From Planctomycetota bacterium (GTDB taxonomy: Bacteria > Planctomycetota > UBA8742 > UBA2392), in assembly GCA_022071975.1 (NCBI GenBank), contig JAJVIO010000005.1, positions 1 to 64,000 of the forward strand: a DNA stretch of 64,000 nucleotides, given 5' to 3'. Below, one piece after another: positions 31,420 to 39,208 of this stretch (position 1 is its first letter; each line of letters opens with the position of its first letter). Made by a program: the position numbers and the translations under genes. The notes beneath the pieces are model-generated. The model did no database searches. It had not been told where the DNA came from and was given only the letters and a program-made list of their open reading frames with translations.

Positions 31420-31926
31420 ACCTGCAGTGTAGTTCGGTCACAAATGGAATCGAGTGTGATGTAGGGGGCGGGTATCAGGCGGCAGGAGGCGGGAGGCGGG
31501 AGGCAGGAGGCCGGAGACAGGAGGCAGGCGGCAGGAGGCGGGAGGCAGAAACAAGAATCGCAAGCGCACCTGTCCACCGTAGCTTTAGCGAAGGTGGAAG
31601 CGCGCGGGGATTCACGCCCAAGACGCGCCTGCAATCTGTGGCCCCAAGGCGGGCCTGCTATCTGTGGCCCCAAGGCGGGCCTGCTATCTGTGGCCCCAAG
31701 GCGGGCCTGCTATCTGTGGCCCCAAGGCGGGCCTGCTATCTGTGGCCCCAAGGCGGGCCTGCTATCTGTGGCCCCAAGGCGGGCCTGCTATCTGTGGCCC
31801 CAAGACGCGCCTGCTATCTGTGGCCCTAAGGCGGGCCTGCCCGCTATAGCCCGAAGGGCGGCGGCGGGTTGCCCCGGCCCCGCGTTTCCGTTTATAACCG
31901 GGCCAAAACATGCCGCGGGATATGCC
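31420..31926. repeat. Gap with heptamer array and 26-bp minisatellite
   Basis: An AGGCAGGAGGCGGGAGG heptamer array covers about 31470-31550. CACCGTAGCTTTAGCGAAGG follows, then the 26-bp tandem repeat listed separately. No gene is supported; the acyl-CoA dehydrogenase frame is open through the repeat, but its natural start is the ATG at 31927. Confidence 0.75.
31628..31861. repeat. 26-bp minisatellite, eight copies plus a degenerate ninth
   Basis: Unit starts are 31628, 31654, 31680, 31706, 31732, 31758, 31784 and 31810, each beginning CCTGC(T/A)ATCTGTGGCCC and ending AAGGCGGG or a close variant. The central copies are identical; the first, seventh and eighth carry single changes. A degenerate unit begins at 31836. 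The 26-bp period is not a multiple of three, so the open frame through it has no coding meaning. Confidence 0.93.
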
Positions 31927-33135
31927 ATGACCACGACCGAAGCCTTCGCCACCAACTTCGACCTGACCGAAGAGCAGCAGCAGATCCAGCAGGCCGCGCG
32001 CGAGTTCGTGAAAGACCACGTTGCGCCCAAGGCCCAGGAGCTCGATGAAAAGGCCGAGTTCCCCGTGGACACTTACAGGGGCATGGCCGAGCTCGGTTTC
32101 CTCGGCCTCAGCATCCCCGAAGAGGCCGGCGGCAGCGGCTTCGACACACTCAGCTTCATCCTGGTCGTCGAGGAACTCAGCAAGGCCTGCGGCAGCACCG
32201 GCCTCGGCTACGCCGCGCACATCAGCCTGGGCGTCACGCCCATCTACCTGTTCGGCACTGATGAACAGAAGCAGAAGTACGTGCCCCAGCTTTGCCGGGG
32301 CGTCGATGACGACGGCAACCTCACATTGGGCTGCTTCGGCCTGACCGAGCCCGGCGCGGGCTCCGACGCCGGCGGCACCAAGACCACGGCCGAGCGCAAA
32401 TCCGACCACTGGCTGGTCAACGGCCGCAAGGCCTGGATCACCAACCCGCATTACGCCAAGACCTGCATCTTCACGGCCAAGACCAACCAGAACCCGAAAG
32501 AAGGCAAGGGCATCACGGCCTTCATCGCGGAGCTGGACACGCCCGGTTTCAAGGTTGAGGCCAAGGAAGACAAGCTCGGAATGCGCAGCAGCGACACCGC
32601 GCAGCTGGTGTTCGAGGACATGAAGCTGCCGCTGGATGCCGTGGCGGGCGGCGAGCCGCAGGTGGATGTCGGCTTCAACAAGTTCATGAAAACGCTGGCC
32701 GGCGGGCGCATCAGCATCGGCGCGCTGGCCCTGGGCATCGCGGAGGGCGCCTACCAGAAGGCGCTGGAGTACGCGCGCCAGCGCAAGCAGTTCAACAAGC
32801 CGATCGGCACCTTCCAGGGCGTGTCGTTCATGCTCGCGGACATGGCCATGGAGATCAGCGCGGCAAGACACCTCGTGTACCACGCGGCCAGGCTCAGAGA
32901 CGCCGGCCGCGACTTCGCGTTAGCGGGCAGCATGGCCAAGCTCTACGCCAGCGAAGTAGCCATGAAGACCTGCACCAACGCCATACAGGTGCTGGGCGGG
33001 GTGGGCTACACCAGGGAGTACGACGTAGAGCGCATGTACCGAGACGCCAAGCTATGCGAAATAGGCGAAGGCACCAGCGAAGTGCAACGCCTCGTAATCA
33101 GCCGCCAGATCCTCGGCGATTTGCGGAACGTTTGA
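31927..33135 (+). CDS. Acyl-CoA dehydrogenase
   Basis: FAD-dependent oxidation of an acyl-CoA to the 2-enoyl-CoA, with electrons passed to ETF. The ATG at 31927 gives 402 residues. Signatures are LTEEQQQIQQAAREFVKDHV, GCFGLTEPGAGSDAGG (FAD/substrate loop), NGRKAWITN, AYQKALEYARQRKQFNKPIG and the C-terminal AIQVLGGVGYTREYDVERM and EGTSEVQRLVISR. The short/medium-chain or branched-chain (isovaleryl/butyryl-like) group fits, but chain length cannot be fixed. The catalytic glutamate in the CEIGEGTSE region is plausible. ETF-QO at 26595 would complete electron transfer. Confidence 0.93.
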   Translation: MTTTEAFATNFDLTEEQQQIQQAAREFVKDHVAPKAQELDEKAEFPVDTYRGMAELGFLGLSIPEEAGGSGFDTLSFILVVEELSKACGSTGLGYAAHISLGVTPIYLFGTDEQKQKYVPQLCRGVDDDGNLTLGCFGLTEPGAGSDAGGTKTTAERKSDHWLVNGRKAWITNPHYAKTCIFTAKTNQNPKEGKGITAFIAELDTPGFKVEAKEDKLGMRSSDTAQLVFEDMKLPLDAVAGGEPQVDVGFNKFMKTLAGGRISIGALALGIAEGAYQKALEYARQRKQFNKPIGTFQGVSFMLADMAMEISAARHLVYHAARLRDAGRDFALAGSMAKLYASEVAMKTCTNAIQVLGGVGYTREYDVERMYRDAKLCEIGEGTSEVQRLVISRQILGDLRNV

Positions 33136-33157
33136 ACCCCGGTGTTTCCGCTCGTTC

Positions 33158-33267
33158 GAGCCCCGGCCGAAAGGCCGGGGACGCCCGCCGCTTCCGGCGG
33201 GCGAATCATGCCGCGTACGTTCACGCGACAAAGTCGCCGCGTGTCCCCGGCGTTTCCGCCGGGGCTC
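33158..33267. repeat. Complex REP element 1 (inverted orientation)
   Basis: A 110-bp element bounded by GAGCCCCGGC and GCCGGGGCTC. It contains hairpins CCCCGGCC-gaaa-GGCCGGGG, GCCCGCCG-cttc-CGGCGGGC and CCCCGGCG-tttc-CGCCGGGG. Its reverse complement has the same internal order as the elements at 34906 and 35538, so it lies in the opposite orientation. Confidence 0.85.
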
Positions 33268-33316
33268 GAATGTTGAGTAGCACCCTCTATCGCGATCTCC
33301 GGGGTAACTGGTTGCT

Positions 33317-33345
33317 TTGGTGGTTGTTGAAAAATGTGCTAACAT
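33317..33345 (+). promoter_or_regulatory. Candidate promoter of the DUF4419-like gene
   Basis: TTGGTG (33317-33322), a 17-bp spacer and TAACAT (33340-33345) preceded by TGC give a plausible sigma-70-type promoter with an extended -10. GAGGAG precedes the ATG at 33374. Confidence 0.4.
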
Positions 33346-33373
33346 CTGAGACTGCACTTCCGAGGAGTCGACG

Positions 33374-34906
33374 ATGCCAACTAAGACCGACCAACCGGGC
33401 ATCACGTTCGAAGTCGACGAAGTAGAACCCGCAACCGAAGCACTGGCAACTGCGCCCACACACGAAGTAGTAGAGCAGGTTCTTCGCAGCCAGATTGAAT
33501 CCTGCAGTTCCTACCACGAGCAGGTTGTCGCTCACTCAACCGTCCACCCGCTGATCTGGGCAGTGCATCTCGCCTGGACGGAACATCGTCCTTTGCGCTT
33601 GTCGCCCGACATGATCTGGCTCGCGATCGTGCAAGGTGTTTCCCAGCACGTGCGCAACCATGCCCCCGAATTCTGGTCCCGCCTCGCGGCCGACGCCGGG
33701 CAACTCGCGCTCGAGGTTCAACGTGGTGATCTCGTCCGTGGATCACCCGAAAACCTGTGGGCGGAGATAGTCGACGACTTCGCGGCGAATATTCGAACGC
33801 ACCTGCCGAAGTTGCACGACGCGTTTGTCCCGGAGTTCTCAACCACCGGTCGCTTGGAACGCATGGCATTCCAGACCGCGCTGATGGAAGCCGTCAGCCC
33901 GTTTTTCCGCTACGACCTGAAGTACATATGCGGTATCCCTCGCATCACATTGGACGGAACGCCAGATGACTGGGACGCTGTTGCCCGGGGCGCAGGCGTA
34001 CTGGCAGACATGGGCATGGACTGGTGGCTGGCGGAGTTGAAGCCGGTGCTGGGCGAGTTCGCTGCCGCAGCCCGCGGGAAACCGAACCGCAAGTTCTGGA
34101 AGGGCATCTACGTCGCCGACTCAACCTGCTTCGGCGAATCTTTCAATGGATGGATCGGCAAGCTCATCCCCTACACGCGGCATGCCCAGAACAACGAGTT
34201 CAGTAAAATGAACCCGATGCTGGATCCCACCAAGGGGTGGGATGTGGGCCTTGACGTACTGCCCCCGGCGATTTCGCGGGTGCCGTTCTACTGGATTCAG
34301 GATGAGCATACCTACGCCATGGAACTGGTCTCCGGACTCATTGGTGTTGCCCAGGACTCCCGGACACTGGAGGTGCGACCGAAGTTCGGCTGGGCGGTGC
34401 GTGTGTTGCCCACCTACGAGCGAGCTGTCGATACCTTTCGCAAGCGCGGCGCGTACTACCCGCCCAACGCGGCCGGCATCCGTGCCGCGGGCAAGCGTTT
34501 CCCGAACATCGGACACCTGCCACCCGATTTTCGCGAGTTCTACACCGTCGCCAACGGCGGGCGAATCATTGAAGATGGTCAAATCGTCTACGATTTCCTG
34601 TGTGCCCACGAGTTGCGGCCGTTCCCGGTACGGGAAGTCACGGCGGAGGGCGAGGCGGAAGGAACCCTTGTTCCGCTGTGCAAGCTGAATGACGGGCGTG
34701 CGTTTGCCCTGCTGTACGGTGAAGTGCCCCACAATGGCGCCATCGTGATTTGGCCAGCTGAGCCCGAAGAGAATTCCAGCGCGCCGATTGTAGCGGACAA
34801 CATGCCAGCCCTGATTGACCAGGCATGTAACAGCCCTGCCACACCTTTCGTGGATGCCGAGGACTGGAAACCTGAAGCCAAGATTCGGCTGCGTCCGAAG
34901 AAGTAG
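33374..34906 (+). CDS. DUF4419-type protein with C-terminal SMI1/KNR4 (SUKH)-like segment
   Basis: A 510-residue cytoplasmic protein. Residues about 45-340 match the DUF4419 pattern: HPLIWAVHLAWTEHRPLRLS, PDMIWLAIVQGVSQHVRNHA, GIPRITLDGTPDDWDAV, then KFWKGIYVADST and GWIGKLIPY. Residues about 370-480 contain RFPNIGHLPPDFREFYTVAN and NGGRI, a SUKH-like stretch. SUKH domains often occur in toxin-immunity settings; DUF4419 has no established activity. The gene is enclosed by REP elements and is less GC-rich at the third position than neighbours, so it may be acquired cargo. Function unknown. Confidence 0.8.
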   Translation: MPTKTDQPGITFEVDEVEPATEALATAPTHEVVEQVLRSQIESCSSYHEQVVAHSTVHPLIWAVHLAWTEHRPLRLSPDMIWLAIVQGVSQHVRNHAPEFWSRLAADAGQLALEVQRGDLVRGSPENLWAEIVDDFAANIRTHLPKLHDAFVPEFSTTGRLERMAFQTALMEAVSPFFRYDLKYICGIPRITLDGTPDDWDAVARGAGVLADMGMDWWLAELKPVLGEFAAAARGKPNRKFWKGIYVADSTCFGESFNGWIGKLIPYTRHAQNNEFSKMNPMLDPTKGWDVGLDVLPPAISRVPFYWIQDEHTYAMELVSGLIGVAQDSRTLEVRPKFGWAVRVLPTYERAVDTFRKRGAYYPPNAAGIRAAGKRFPNIGHLPPDFREFYTVANGGRIIEDGQIVYDFLCAHELRPFPVREVTAEGEAEGTLVPLCKLNDGRAFALLYGEVPHNGAIVIWPAEPEENSSAPIVADNMPALIDQACNSPATPFVDAEDWKPEAKIRLRPKK

Positions 34907-35040
34907 AGCCCCGGCCGAAAGGCCGGGGGTTCGCGAAGCGAACGTACGCGCAGCGAGGCGGCGCATTCGCCGCGTGAACAAACCCAAACCCAACCGCCCG
35001 CCGACCTCGGCGGGCGTCCCCGGCGTTTCCGCCGGGGCTC
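34906..35040. repeat. Complex REP element 2 (RAYT 3' side)
   Basis: A 135-bp element from GAGCCCCGGCC to GCCGGGGCTC. Order: GGCC hairpin, GTTCGCGAAGCGAACGTACG, CGCAGCGAGGCGGCGCATTC, GCCGCGTGA, then CGCCCGCCG-acct-CGGCGGGCG and the terminal GGCG/CGCC hairpin. Its first base is the last base of the DUF4419-like stop codon and its last base is the first base (stop complement) of the transposase gene. Confidence 0.88.
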
Positions 35041-35522
35041 TAGATGTCCGGCCCTTGTTCGTTCAGCACGTAGTTGATGGCGTCGTTGACGGCCTTCTCC
35101 GTCAGCAACTTTCCCTGGTTGCCTCGTTCGGTCCAGATCGGGCGGTTGGCTTCGAACGCACCAGCTTCGCGCAGCATGCGTGTAGCGCGGGCTTTGATTG
35201 CGTTCAACATTTTGCTACTTGTCTCGACGGCTTTGACAACCACGTGCACGTGGTTGGTGCGCACGCTCAGCGCGAACAGGGGCCAGTCCTTGAAGCGGCA
35301 GTAATCCTCGATGGCATCGCGAACGATCTTGCGGCTTGGCGCGTCAAGCGTTACCGGCGGGTGCTTCAGCTTTCCCTTCATGTACTCGTGCAGGAACGGA
35401 TCAGGCGCCAGCCGTGCTGACGGATTGCGGCTGACGGACCTGCGTTCATCACCATGCAACCACGTGCCATGAGTGGTGAACGTAAGGTGCCACGCCAAGG
35501 TCGCAGTGAAACGTTCGCGCAT
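35040..35522 (-). CDS. REP-associated tyrosine transposase (RAYT, IS200/IS605-like Y1 family)
   Basis: A 160-residue single-strand DNA transposase thought to mobilise or process REP elements. The start at 35522 is the first Met that keeps the family opening (WHLTFTTHGTWLHGDERRSV). The HUH metal/catalytic motif is NHVHVVV near residues 90-96, and the candidate catalytic tyrosine lies in AINYVLNEQ near residue 151. Longer in-frame readings run through REP DNA and are rejected. REP elements lie directly at both ends, 15 bases upstream of the start and abutting the stop. Such domesticated transposases usually occur once per genome with many REP copies. Confidence 0.92.
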   Translation of the reverse strand: MRERFTATLAWHLTFTTHGTWLHGDERRSVSRNPSARLAPDPFLHEYMKGKLKHPPVTLDAPSRKIVRDAIEDYCRFKDWPLFALSVRTNHVHVVVKAVETSSKMLNAIKARATRMLREAGAFEANRPIWTERGNQGKLLTEKAVNDAINYVLNEQGPDI

Positions 35523-35537
35523 GAAGCAAAGATACAA

Positions 35538-35661
35538 GAGCCCCGGCGGAAACGCCGGGGGTTCGCTAAGCGAACGTACGCGCAGCGAGGCGGCGATTTT
35601 GCCGCGTGAGCTTTTCGCCCGCCAAAAGCGGCGGGCGTCCCCGGCCTTTCGGCCGGGGCTC
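35538..35661. repeat. Complex REP element 3 (RAYT 5' side)
   Basis: A 124-bp element from GAGCCCCGGCG to GGCCGGGGCTC, in the same orientation as element 2. It shares TTCGC-(t/g)-AAGCGAACGTACG and CGCAGCGAGGCGGCG, plus the CGCCCGCC / GGCGGGCG and terminal hairpins. The outer hairpin sequences (GGCG and GGCC types) are swapped relative to element 2. Confidence 0.88.
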
Positions 35662-35987
35662 GAATCGTGTGTCGCACCCGCTGTTACGATCTCCGGGGGG
35701 TCTTCCCTTTGGAGGTCTTTATGAATCGTGCTGGTAAGAAGGCTTGGTTGCGGGGGTTGAAGCGGCGGCAGAAGGCGGCTCGCGGGGCGGGTTCGGATCC
35801 CGCTGTGGGGACTGTCCCCGCGGTTGGGGACTGTCCCCGTCCTGGATCGGCCGGTGAGGATGCGGCGTCTGCCACCGACTCGACGACGGGGACAGTCCCC
35901 AACCCGCCTTCGCCAAGGCTTCGGCGGGCAGGCGTCGGGGACAGTCCCCTGCACTCCGAGGTCGTGATTGCCGTGGCTGGTGCGGGG
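35662..35987. repeat. Gap with four GGGGAC(A/T)GTCCCC palindromes
   Basis: Perfect palindromes lie at 35807, 35826 (19-bp phase, copy 4), 35888 and 35937 (49-bp phase). An ATG at 35721 behind GGAGG opens a frame with a basic start (MNRAGKKAWLRGLKRRQ) that soon runs into the palindromes. It could be the remnant of a small gene but is not called. A short CGCCAAGGCTTCGGCGGGCA segment is present near 35910. Confidence 0.7.
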
Positions 35988-37244
35988 CTACGAGGTTTGC
36001 CGGCTGAAGGTGCTCTGCAGCTTGCTGAACAGCTGGGTGACCGCCTCGTCCTCGATCACGATGTGCTGGAGCAGGCAGGCCTGCTGGTACATCCGCGCAG
36101 CCTGTTCCCGGCATCCCTGGCGCAGCAGGCTGTCGGCGCAGCGCACCAGCACAGCGCGCGTCAGGGGCCCGGGCGTGTCGTGCTGGATCAGTTCCAGTGT
36201 CTGCTGCCACAGCGCGGCCGCCTCGGGTTCCCTGCCCAGGGCCTGACACGCCAGCGCCTGCATGCTCCGGGCCTGGCCGAGCATGTTGGCAGATTCCGCG
36301 CGGCGGGCGGCTTCTTCGGCCAGCTGGGCGGTGTCCAGCGTTGCCTGGTAGTTGGCCTCGGCAAACAGAAAGCGCGCCTTGTTGACCAGGATCAACGCCA
36401 CCCGGAAGTAGTCCTGCAGGCGCACGGCGATTTCGCGGGCTCGCTCGAAGTCCCGGTCGCGTTCCGCCATGCGTTCCGTCTCGCTGTACAGCGCTCCGCG
36501 GTCGATCAGCGCGCCCGCGAGCTCGCGCTCGTTGCCCAGCCGCTCCAGGATGGCGATGGCCTGGTTCACGCACTCCAGGCTCTTCCCGTACTCCTGCCGC
36601 CACACGAAGTAGCTGCTGCGAACCTTCAGGGCGCGGGCGTGCTCTTCGCCTTCCGGATCAGTGCCGGACACCTCTTCCAGCAACTCCGCGCTGCGCTGGC
36701 CCAGTTCCTCGTATTTGCCCAGGCTTCGAGCCACCAGGCACGCGTTGAACATCATGCGCACGCGCCCGACCGAGTCGCCGGCGCGGCTGCACAGCTCGAT
36801 CGCGCGGCGGACCGCATCGCGGGCGGCGACGTACTTGCCCATGTACATCAGGGCCGCCACCTGCATGGACTCGCCGATGGCGTGGTCCTGGGGCGTGGCG
36901 CAGGGAAGCTGCTGGACGCGCCTGGCGTGGCGGATCACCTCGCCGTGGCGCCAGGAAGCCGCGGCCCAGGAGGCTGCTCGGCGCAGGTGCCCCAGCTCGC
37001 GCAGCAGCAGCTCGGCCTGGCGGTCGGGCCCCGCCCCTTCCTGCGCGGCGCGGGCGTGTTCGGCAAGCTCGGCGGCGTGGGCCTTGAGCATCCGATCATT
37101 TTCAGACGTCAGCACGCCTTCCAGGATGTCCAGCGCCAGCAGGTGCAGGTGCGCACGGTAGGCGGGCGGCTGCAACTGGTAGGCGGCTTCGCGCACCAGC
37201 GCGTGGCGGAACAGGTAGGCCAGCTCGGCGCTGATGTCGCCCAT
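35988..37244 (-). CDS. TPR protein resembling the C-terminal part of MalT/adenylate-cyclase-type NTPases
   Basis: A 418-residue soluble protein. It begins AELAYLFRHALVREAAYQL and PPAYRAHLHLLALDILE, a motif that normally follows the NTPase module in large multidomain regulators (AAA-type ATPases with guanylate cyclase or LuxR domains). The rest is a TPR superhelix (for example ALIDRGALYSETERMAERDR, ANMLGQARSMQALACQALG). The NTPase part is absent. It starts three bases after the WD40 gene stop, so the two are cotranscribed and may work together. A paralogue begins the same way at 57299. Protein-protein interaction is the likely role. Confidence 0.82.
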   Translation of the reverse strand: MGDISAELAYLFRHALVREAAYQLQPPAYRAHLHLLALDILEGVLTSENDRMLKAHAAELAEHARAAQEGAGPDRQAELLLRELGHLRRAASWAAASWRHGEVIRHARRVQQLPCATPQDHAIGESMQVAALMYMGKYVAARDAVRRAIELCSRAGDSVGRVRMMFNACLVARSLGKYEELGQRSAELLEEVSGTDPEGEEHARALKVRSSYFVWRQEYGKSLECVNQAIAILERLGNERELAGALIDRGALYSETERMAERDRDFERAREIAVRLQDYFRVALILVNKARFLFAEANYQATLDTAQLAEEAARRAESANMLGQARSMQALACQALGREPEAAALWQQTLELIQHDTPGPLTRAVLVRCADSLLRQGCREQAARMYQQACLLQHIVIEDEAVTQLFSKLQSTFSRQTS

Positions 37245-37247
37245 GCA

Positions 37248-38189
37248 TCAGCCGGCGACCCACACGCGGCAGGTTTCGTCCTTGCTGCCGGTGATGATGG
37301 ATTTGCCGTCGCGGCTGAAGGCCACGGCGTTGATGTGGTTGGTGTGGCCCTTGAACAGCACGCGCTGGTCGCCCTGGCTGGCATCGCTCAGCGCCGGCGG
37401 CAGGGCCGGGTTCTCGATGTCCCACAGGAACAGGGCGTTGTCCGTGCCGCCCATGGCCAGCCACTTGCTGTCCGGGCTGAAGGCCAGCGCGGTCACCGTC
37501 TGCACGCCTGTGGGGAACGCCTTCACACTTTCGCCCGTGTCCGGGTTCCAGAGCCGGATGTGTTCTTCGTTGCCGCCGGTCGCGATCAGCTTGCCGTCGG
37601 GGCTCCAGGCCACGGTGAGCACGCTTTCGGGCCCGGCCTTGATCACGTGGAGCTGCTCGTTGGTCTCGAGGTTCCAGATGCGCACGGTGCCGTCGCTGCC
37701 CGCTGAAACGCAACGCTTGTTGTCGGGGCTGACCGCCACGCACAGGGCCGGCGCCTCGTGCTTGTTCATGACCGCGCGCTGCTTGCCCTTGGCGGCGTCC
37801 CAGCGCATCAGCTTGCGGTCGTCGGCGACGGACAAAACAAAACTGCCGTCATGGGCGAACGCGAGCCCGTTCACCGTGCCGTGGTGGCCGGTGCCGCCGC
37901 TGTACTTGGCGCCTTCCTTGCCGGCGGCGACGTCCCAGAACAGCACCTGGTTGGTGACGTTGCCGCTGGCCGCCAGCTTGCCGTCGGGGCTGATCGCCAC
38001 GCCGATGATCGGCGACTTGCTGCCGCCCATGGTGTGCAGCAGCTTGCCGGCCGTGACGTCCCAGACGCGGACGTTGGTGTCTTTGCTGCCGGTGACGAGT
38101 GTTTTGCCGTCGGCGGAAAGCGCCAGGCAGAACACGTTGCCCTTGTGCCCGCGCAATACGTGTTTTGGCGTGAAGGTCGGTGTGGTCAT
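37248..38189 (-). CDS. WD40 beta-propeller protein
   Basis: A 313-residue protein made almost entirely of seven WD40 repeats. Examples are ALSADGKTLVTGSKDTNVRV, AISPDGKLAASGNVTNQVLF, AVSPDNKRCVSAGSDGTVRI, AWSPDGKLIATGGNEEHIRL, AFSPDSKWLAMGGTDNALFL and AFSRDGKSIITGSKDETCRV. The ATG at 38189 avoids an 11-residue unsupported extension. It has no signal peptide, so the propeller is cytoplasmic and is a scaffold. The downstream gene encodes a TPR protein; a WD40-TPR pair suggests a small assembly platform. No partner kinase is nearby. Confidence 0.9.
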   Translation of the reverse strand: MTTPTFTPKHVLRGHKGNVFCLALSADGKTLVTGSKDTNVRVWDVTAGKLLHTMGGSKSPIIGVAISPDGKLAASGNVTNQVLFWDVAAGKEGAKYSGGTGHHGTVNGLAFAHDGSFVLSVADDRKLMRWDAAKGKQRAVMNKHEAPALCVAVSPDNKRCVSAGSDGTVRIWNLETNEQLHVIKAGPESVLTVAWSPDGKLIATGGNEEHIRLWNPDTGESVKAFPTGVQTVTALAFSPDSKWLAMGGTDNALFLWDIENPALPPALSDASQGDQRVLFKGHTNHINAVAFSRDGKSIITGSKDETCRVWVAG

Positions 38190-38458
38190 GGTCTCAGTCC
38201 TCGTGGCGGACCTTAGCAGCAAGGCGGGCGCGCGACAATTTTACGATTGCATACAGCGCACCGGCGGTCGCCGTTGCCGCCTTGAGTGTATTGCCCTAAG
38301 CTGGGTCAGTGAAAGGCGCAGGTTGCGCTTGGCGGCTGCAGGCGTGAGGCGCGAGGCGTGTGCGAGAGCGTTGCCCGCGCCGCATGGCAAACGCCTTAAG
38401 CCATTCAACCTGGACCTTTTGGGCACCGGACTTACCAAGAGTCGCAACGGGGGGTTGC

Positions 38459-39085
38459 ATGCTGGCATCCGTGGGGTTGTACGTCGGTATCGCCGCCGGC
38501 GCTGTGCTGGTGATCGTGATCGTGGCGCTGGCAATGCGCGGCAAGCACCAGTCCGCCGAGCCCGCGAAGCCGCAGGTGCCCGCCAATCCGCCACCGGCCG
38601 TGGACGCCGCGGTGATGACTCCCGCGCCCACCCACACGGCCGAGCCCGACCCGAGGCCCGCGCCGGAGCCGGCCAAGTCCAAACCCGCCGAGGCCGCCAA
38701 ACCCGCCACCCTGCAGGTGGAAGCGCTGGCGCCATCCATGACCGACACCATGCCCGCCCTCGCCGAAGAGGAAGCGCTTTCGCCGTCGATGACGGACTCT
38801 GTGCCGATGCTGGGCGCCGAGGCCGACGAGTTGAGAATGGGCACCGACGAGCTGCCGAAGTTCGGCACCGCCGAAGTGCCGAAGCTGGATGATGGTCCAG
38901 CGAAGTACCGCACGCCCGCCGCGCAAGCTTTGTCGGAAGCCATCGCCAGCGGCACCTGCCCCAAGTGCAAGGCGCCCACGTTCGTGGGCGACGAAACCAG
39001 CGAAGACAACACCATGTACACACTGGAAGCCCGCTGCGGCGCCTGCGGCCACAAGGCCAGGCTCATCGACATGCGTGTGGGGTAG
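38459..39085 (+). CDS. Single-span membrane protein with Pro/Ala-rich linker and C-terminal zinc ribbon
   Basis: 208 residues. The ATG at 38459 is preceded by GGGG and gives an N-terminal membrane anchor (VGLYVGIAAGAVLVIVIVAL). A Pro/Ala/Glu-rich spacer covers residues 35-140, with two near-repeats of ALAPSMTDTMPAL and ALSPSMTDSVPML. The end has CPKCKAPTF and CGACGHKARL, a four-cysteine zinc ribbon. The ribbon would face the cytoplasm or periplasm depending on orientation, which I cannot determine. No family recognised; a sensory or scaffolding role is possible. Confidence 0.75.
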   Translation: MLASVGLYVGIAAGAVLVIVIVALAMRGKHQSAEPAKPQVPANPPPAVDAAVMTPAPTHTAEPDPRPAPEPAKSKPAEAAKPATLQVEALAPSMTDTMPALAEEEALSPSMTDSVPMLGAEADELRMGTDELPKFGTAEVPKLDDGPAKYRTPAAQALSEAIASGTCPKCKAPTFVGDETSEDNTMYTLEARCGACGHKARLIDMRVG

Positions 39086-39208
39086 GGACACGCGGCAGCG
39101 TGTCCCCACGGCCGGCGCAAGATGGGCGTCGGGTAGGGACACGCGGCAGCGTGTCCCCACGGACGGCGCAGGATACGCGCGGGGCAGGGACACGCGGCAG
39201 CGTGTCCC
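39085..39208. repeat. Three identical hairpins in a 51-bp array between convergent genes
   Basis: GGGACACGC-ggca-GCGTGTCCC occurs at 39085-39106, 39136-39157 and 39187-39208, exactly 51 bp apart, with a partly conserved spacer (CGGCGCA). The array starts at the last base of one stop codon and ends at the first base of the opposing gene's stop, so it fills the space exactly. It may terminate both transcripts. Confidence 0.92.

Noticed and set aside
31628-31861. Possible CRISPR array
   Set aside because: The 26-bp units are contiguous with no unique spacers and no cas genes are near; it is a minisatellite.
31594-31926. Extended N terminus of the acyl-CoA dehydrogenase through the minisatellite
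   Set aside because: The 26-bp repeat changes frame every copy and the family start corresponds to the ATG at 31927.
33250-33270. tRNA T-loop-like GGGCTCGAAT near REP ends
   Set aside because: No cloverleaf can be drawn; the sequence is the conserved end of the REP element and recurs at 35655.
35523-35954. Longer N terminus for the RAYT gene
   Set aside because: The extension is translated REP and GGGGACTGTCCCC palindrome sequence; the family opening begins at 35522.
35721-35990. Open frame behind GGAGG starting MNRAGKKAWLRG
   Set aside because: Only the first 20 or so codons look gene-like; the rest is REP-type palindromes and the antisense of the TPR gene. It may be a remnant, but not a callable gene.
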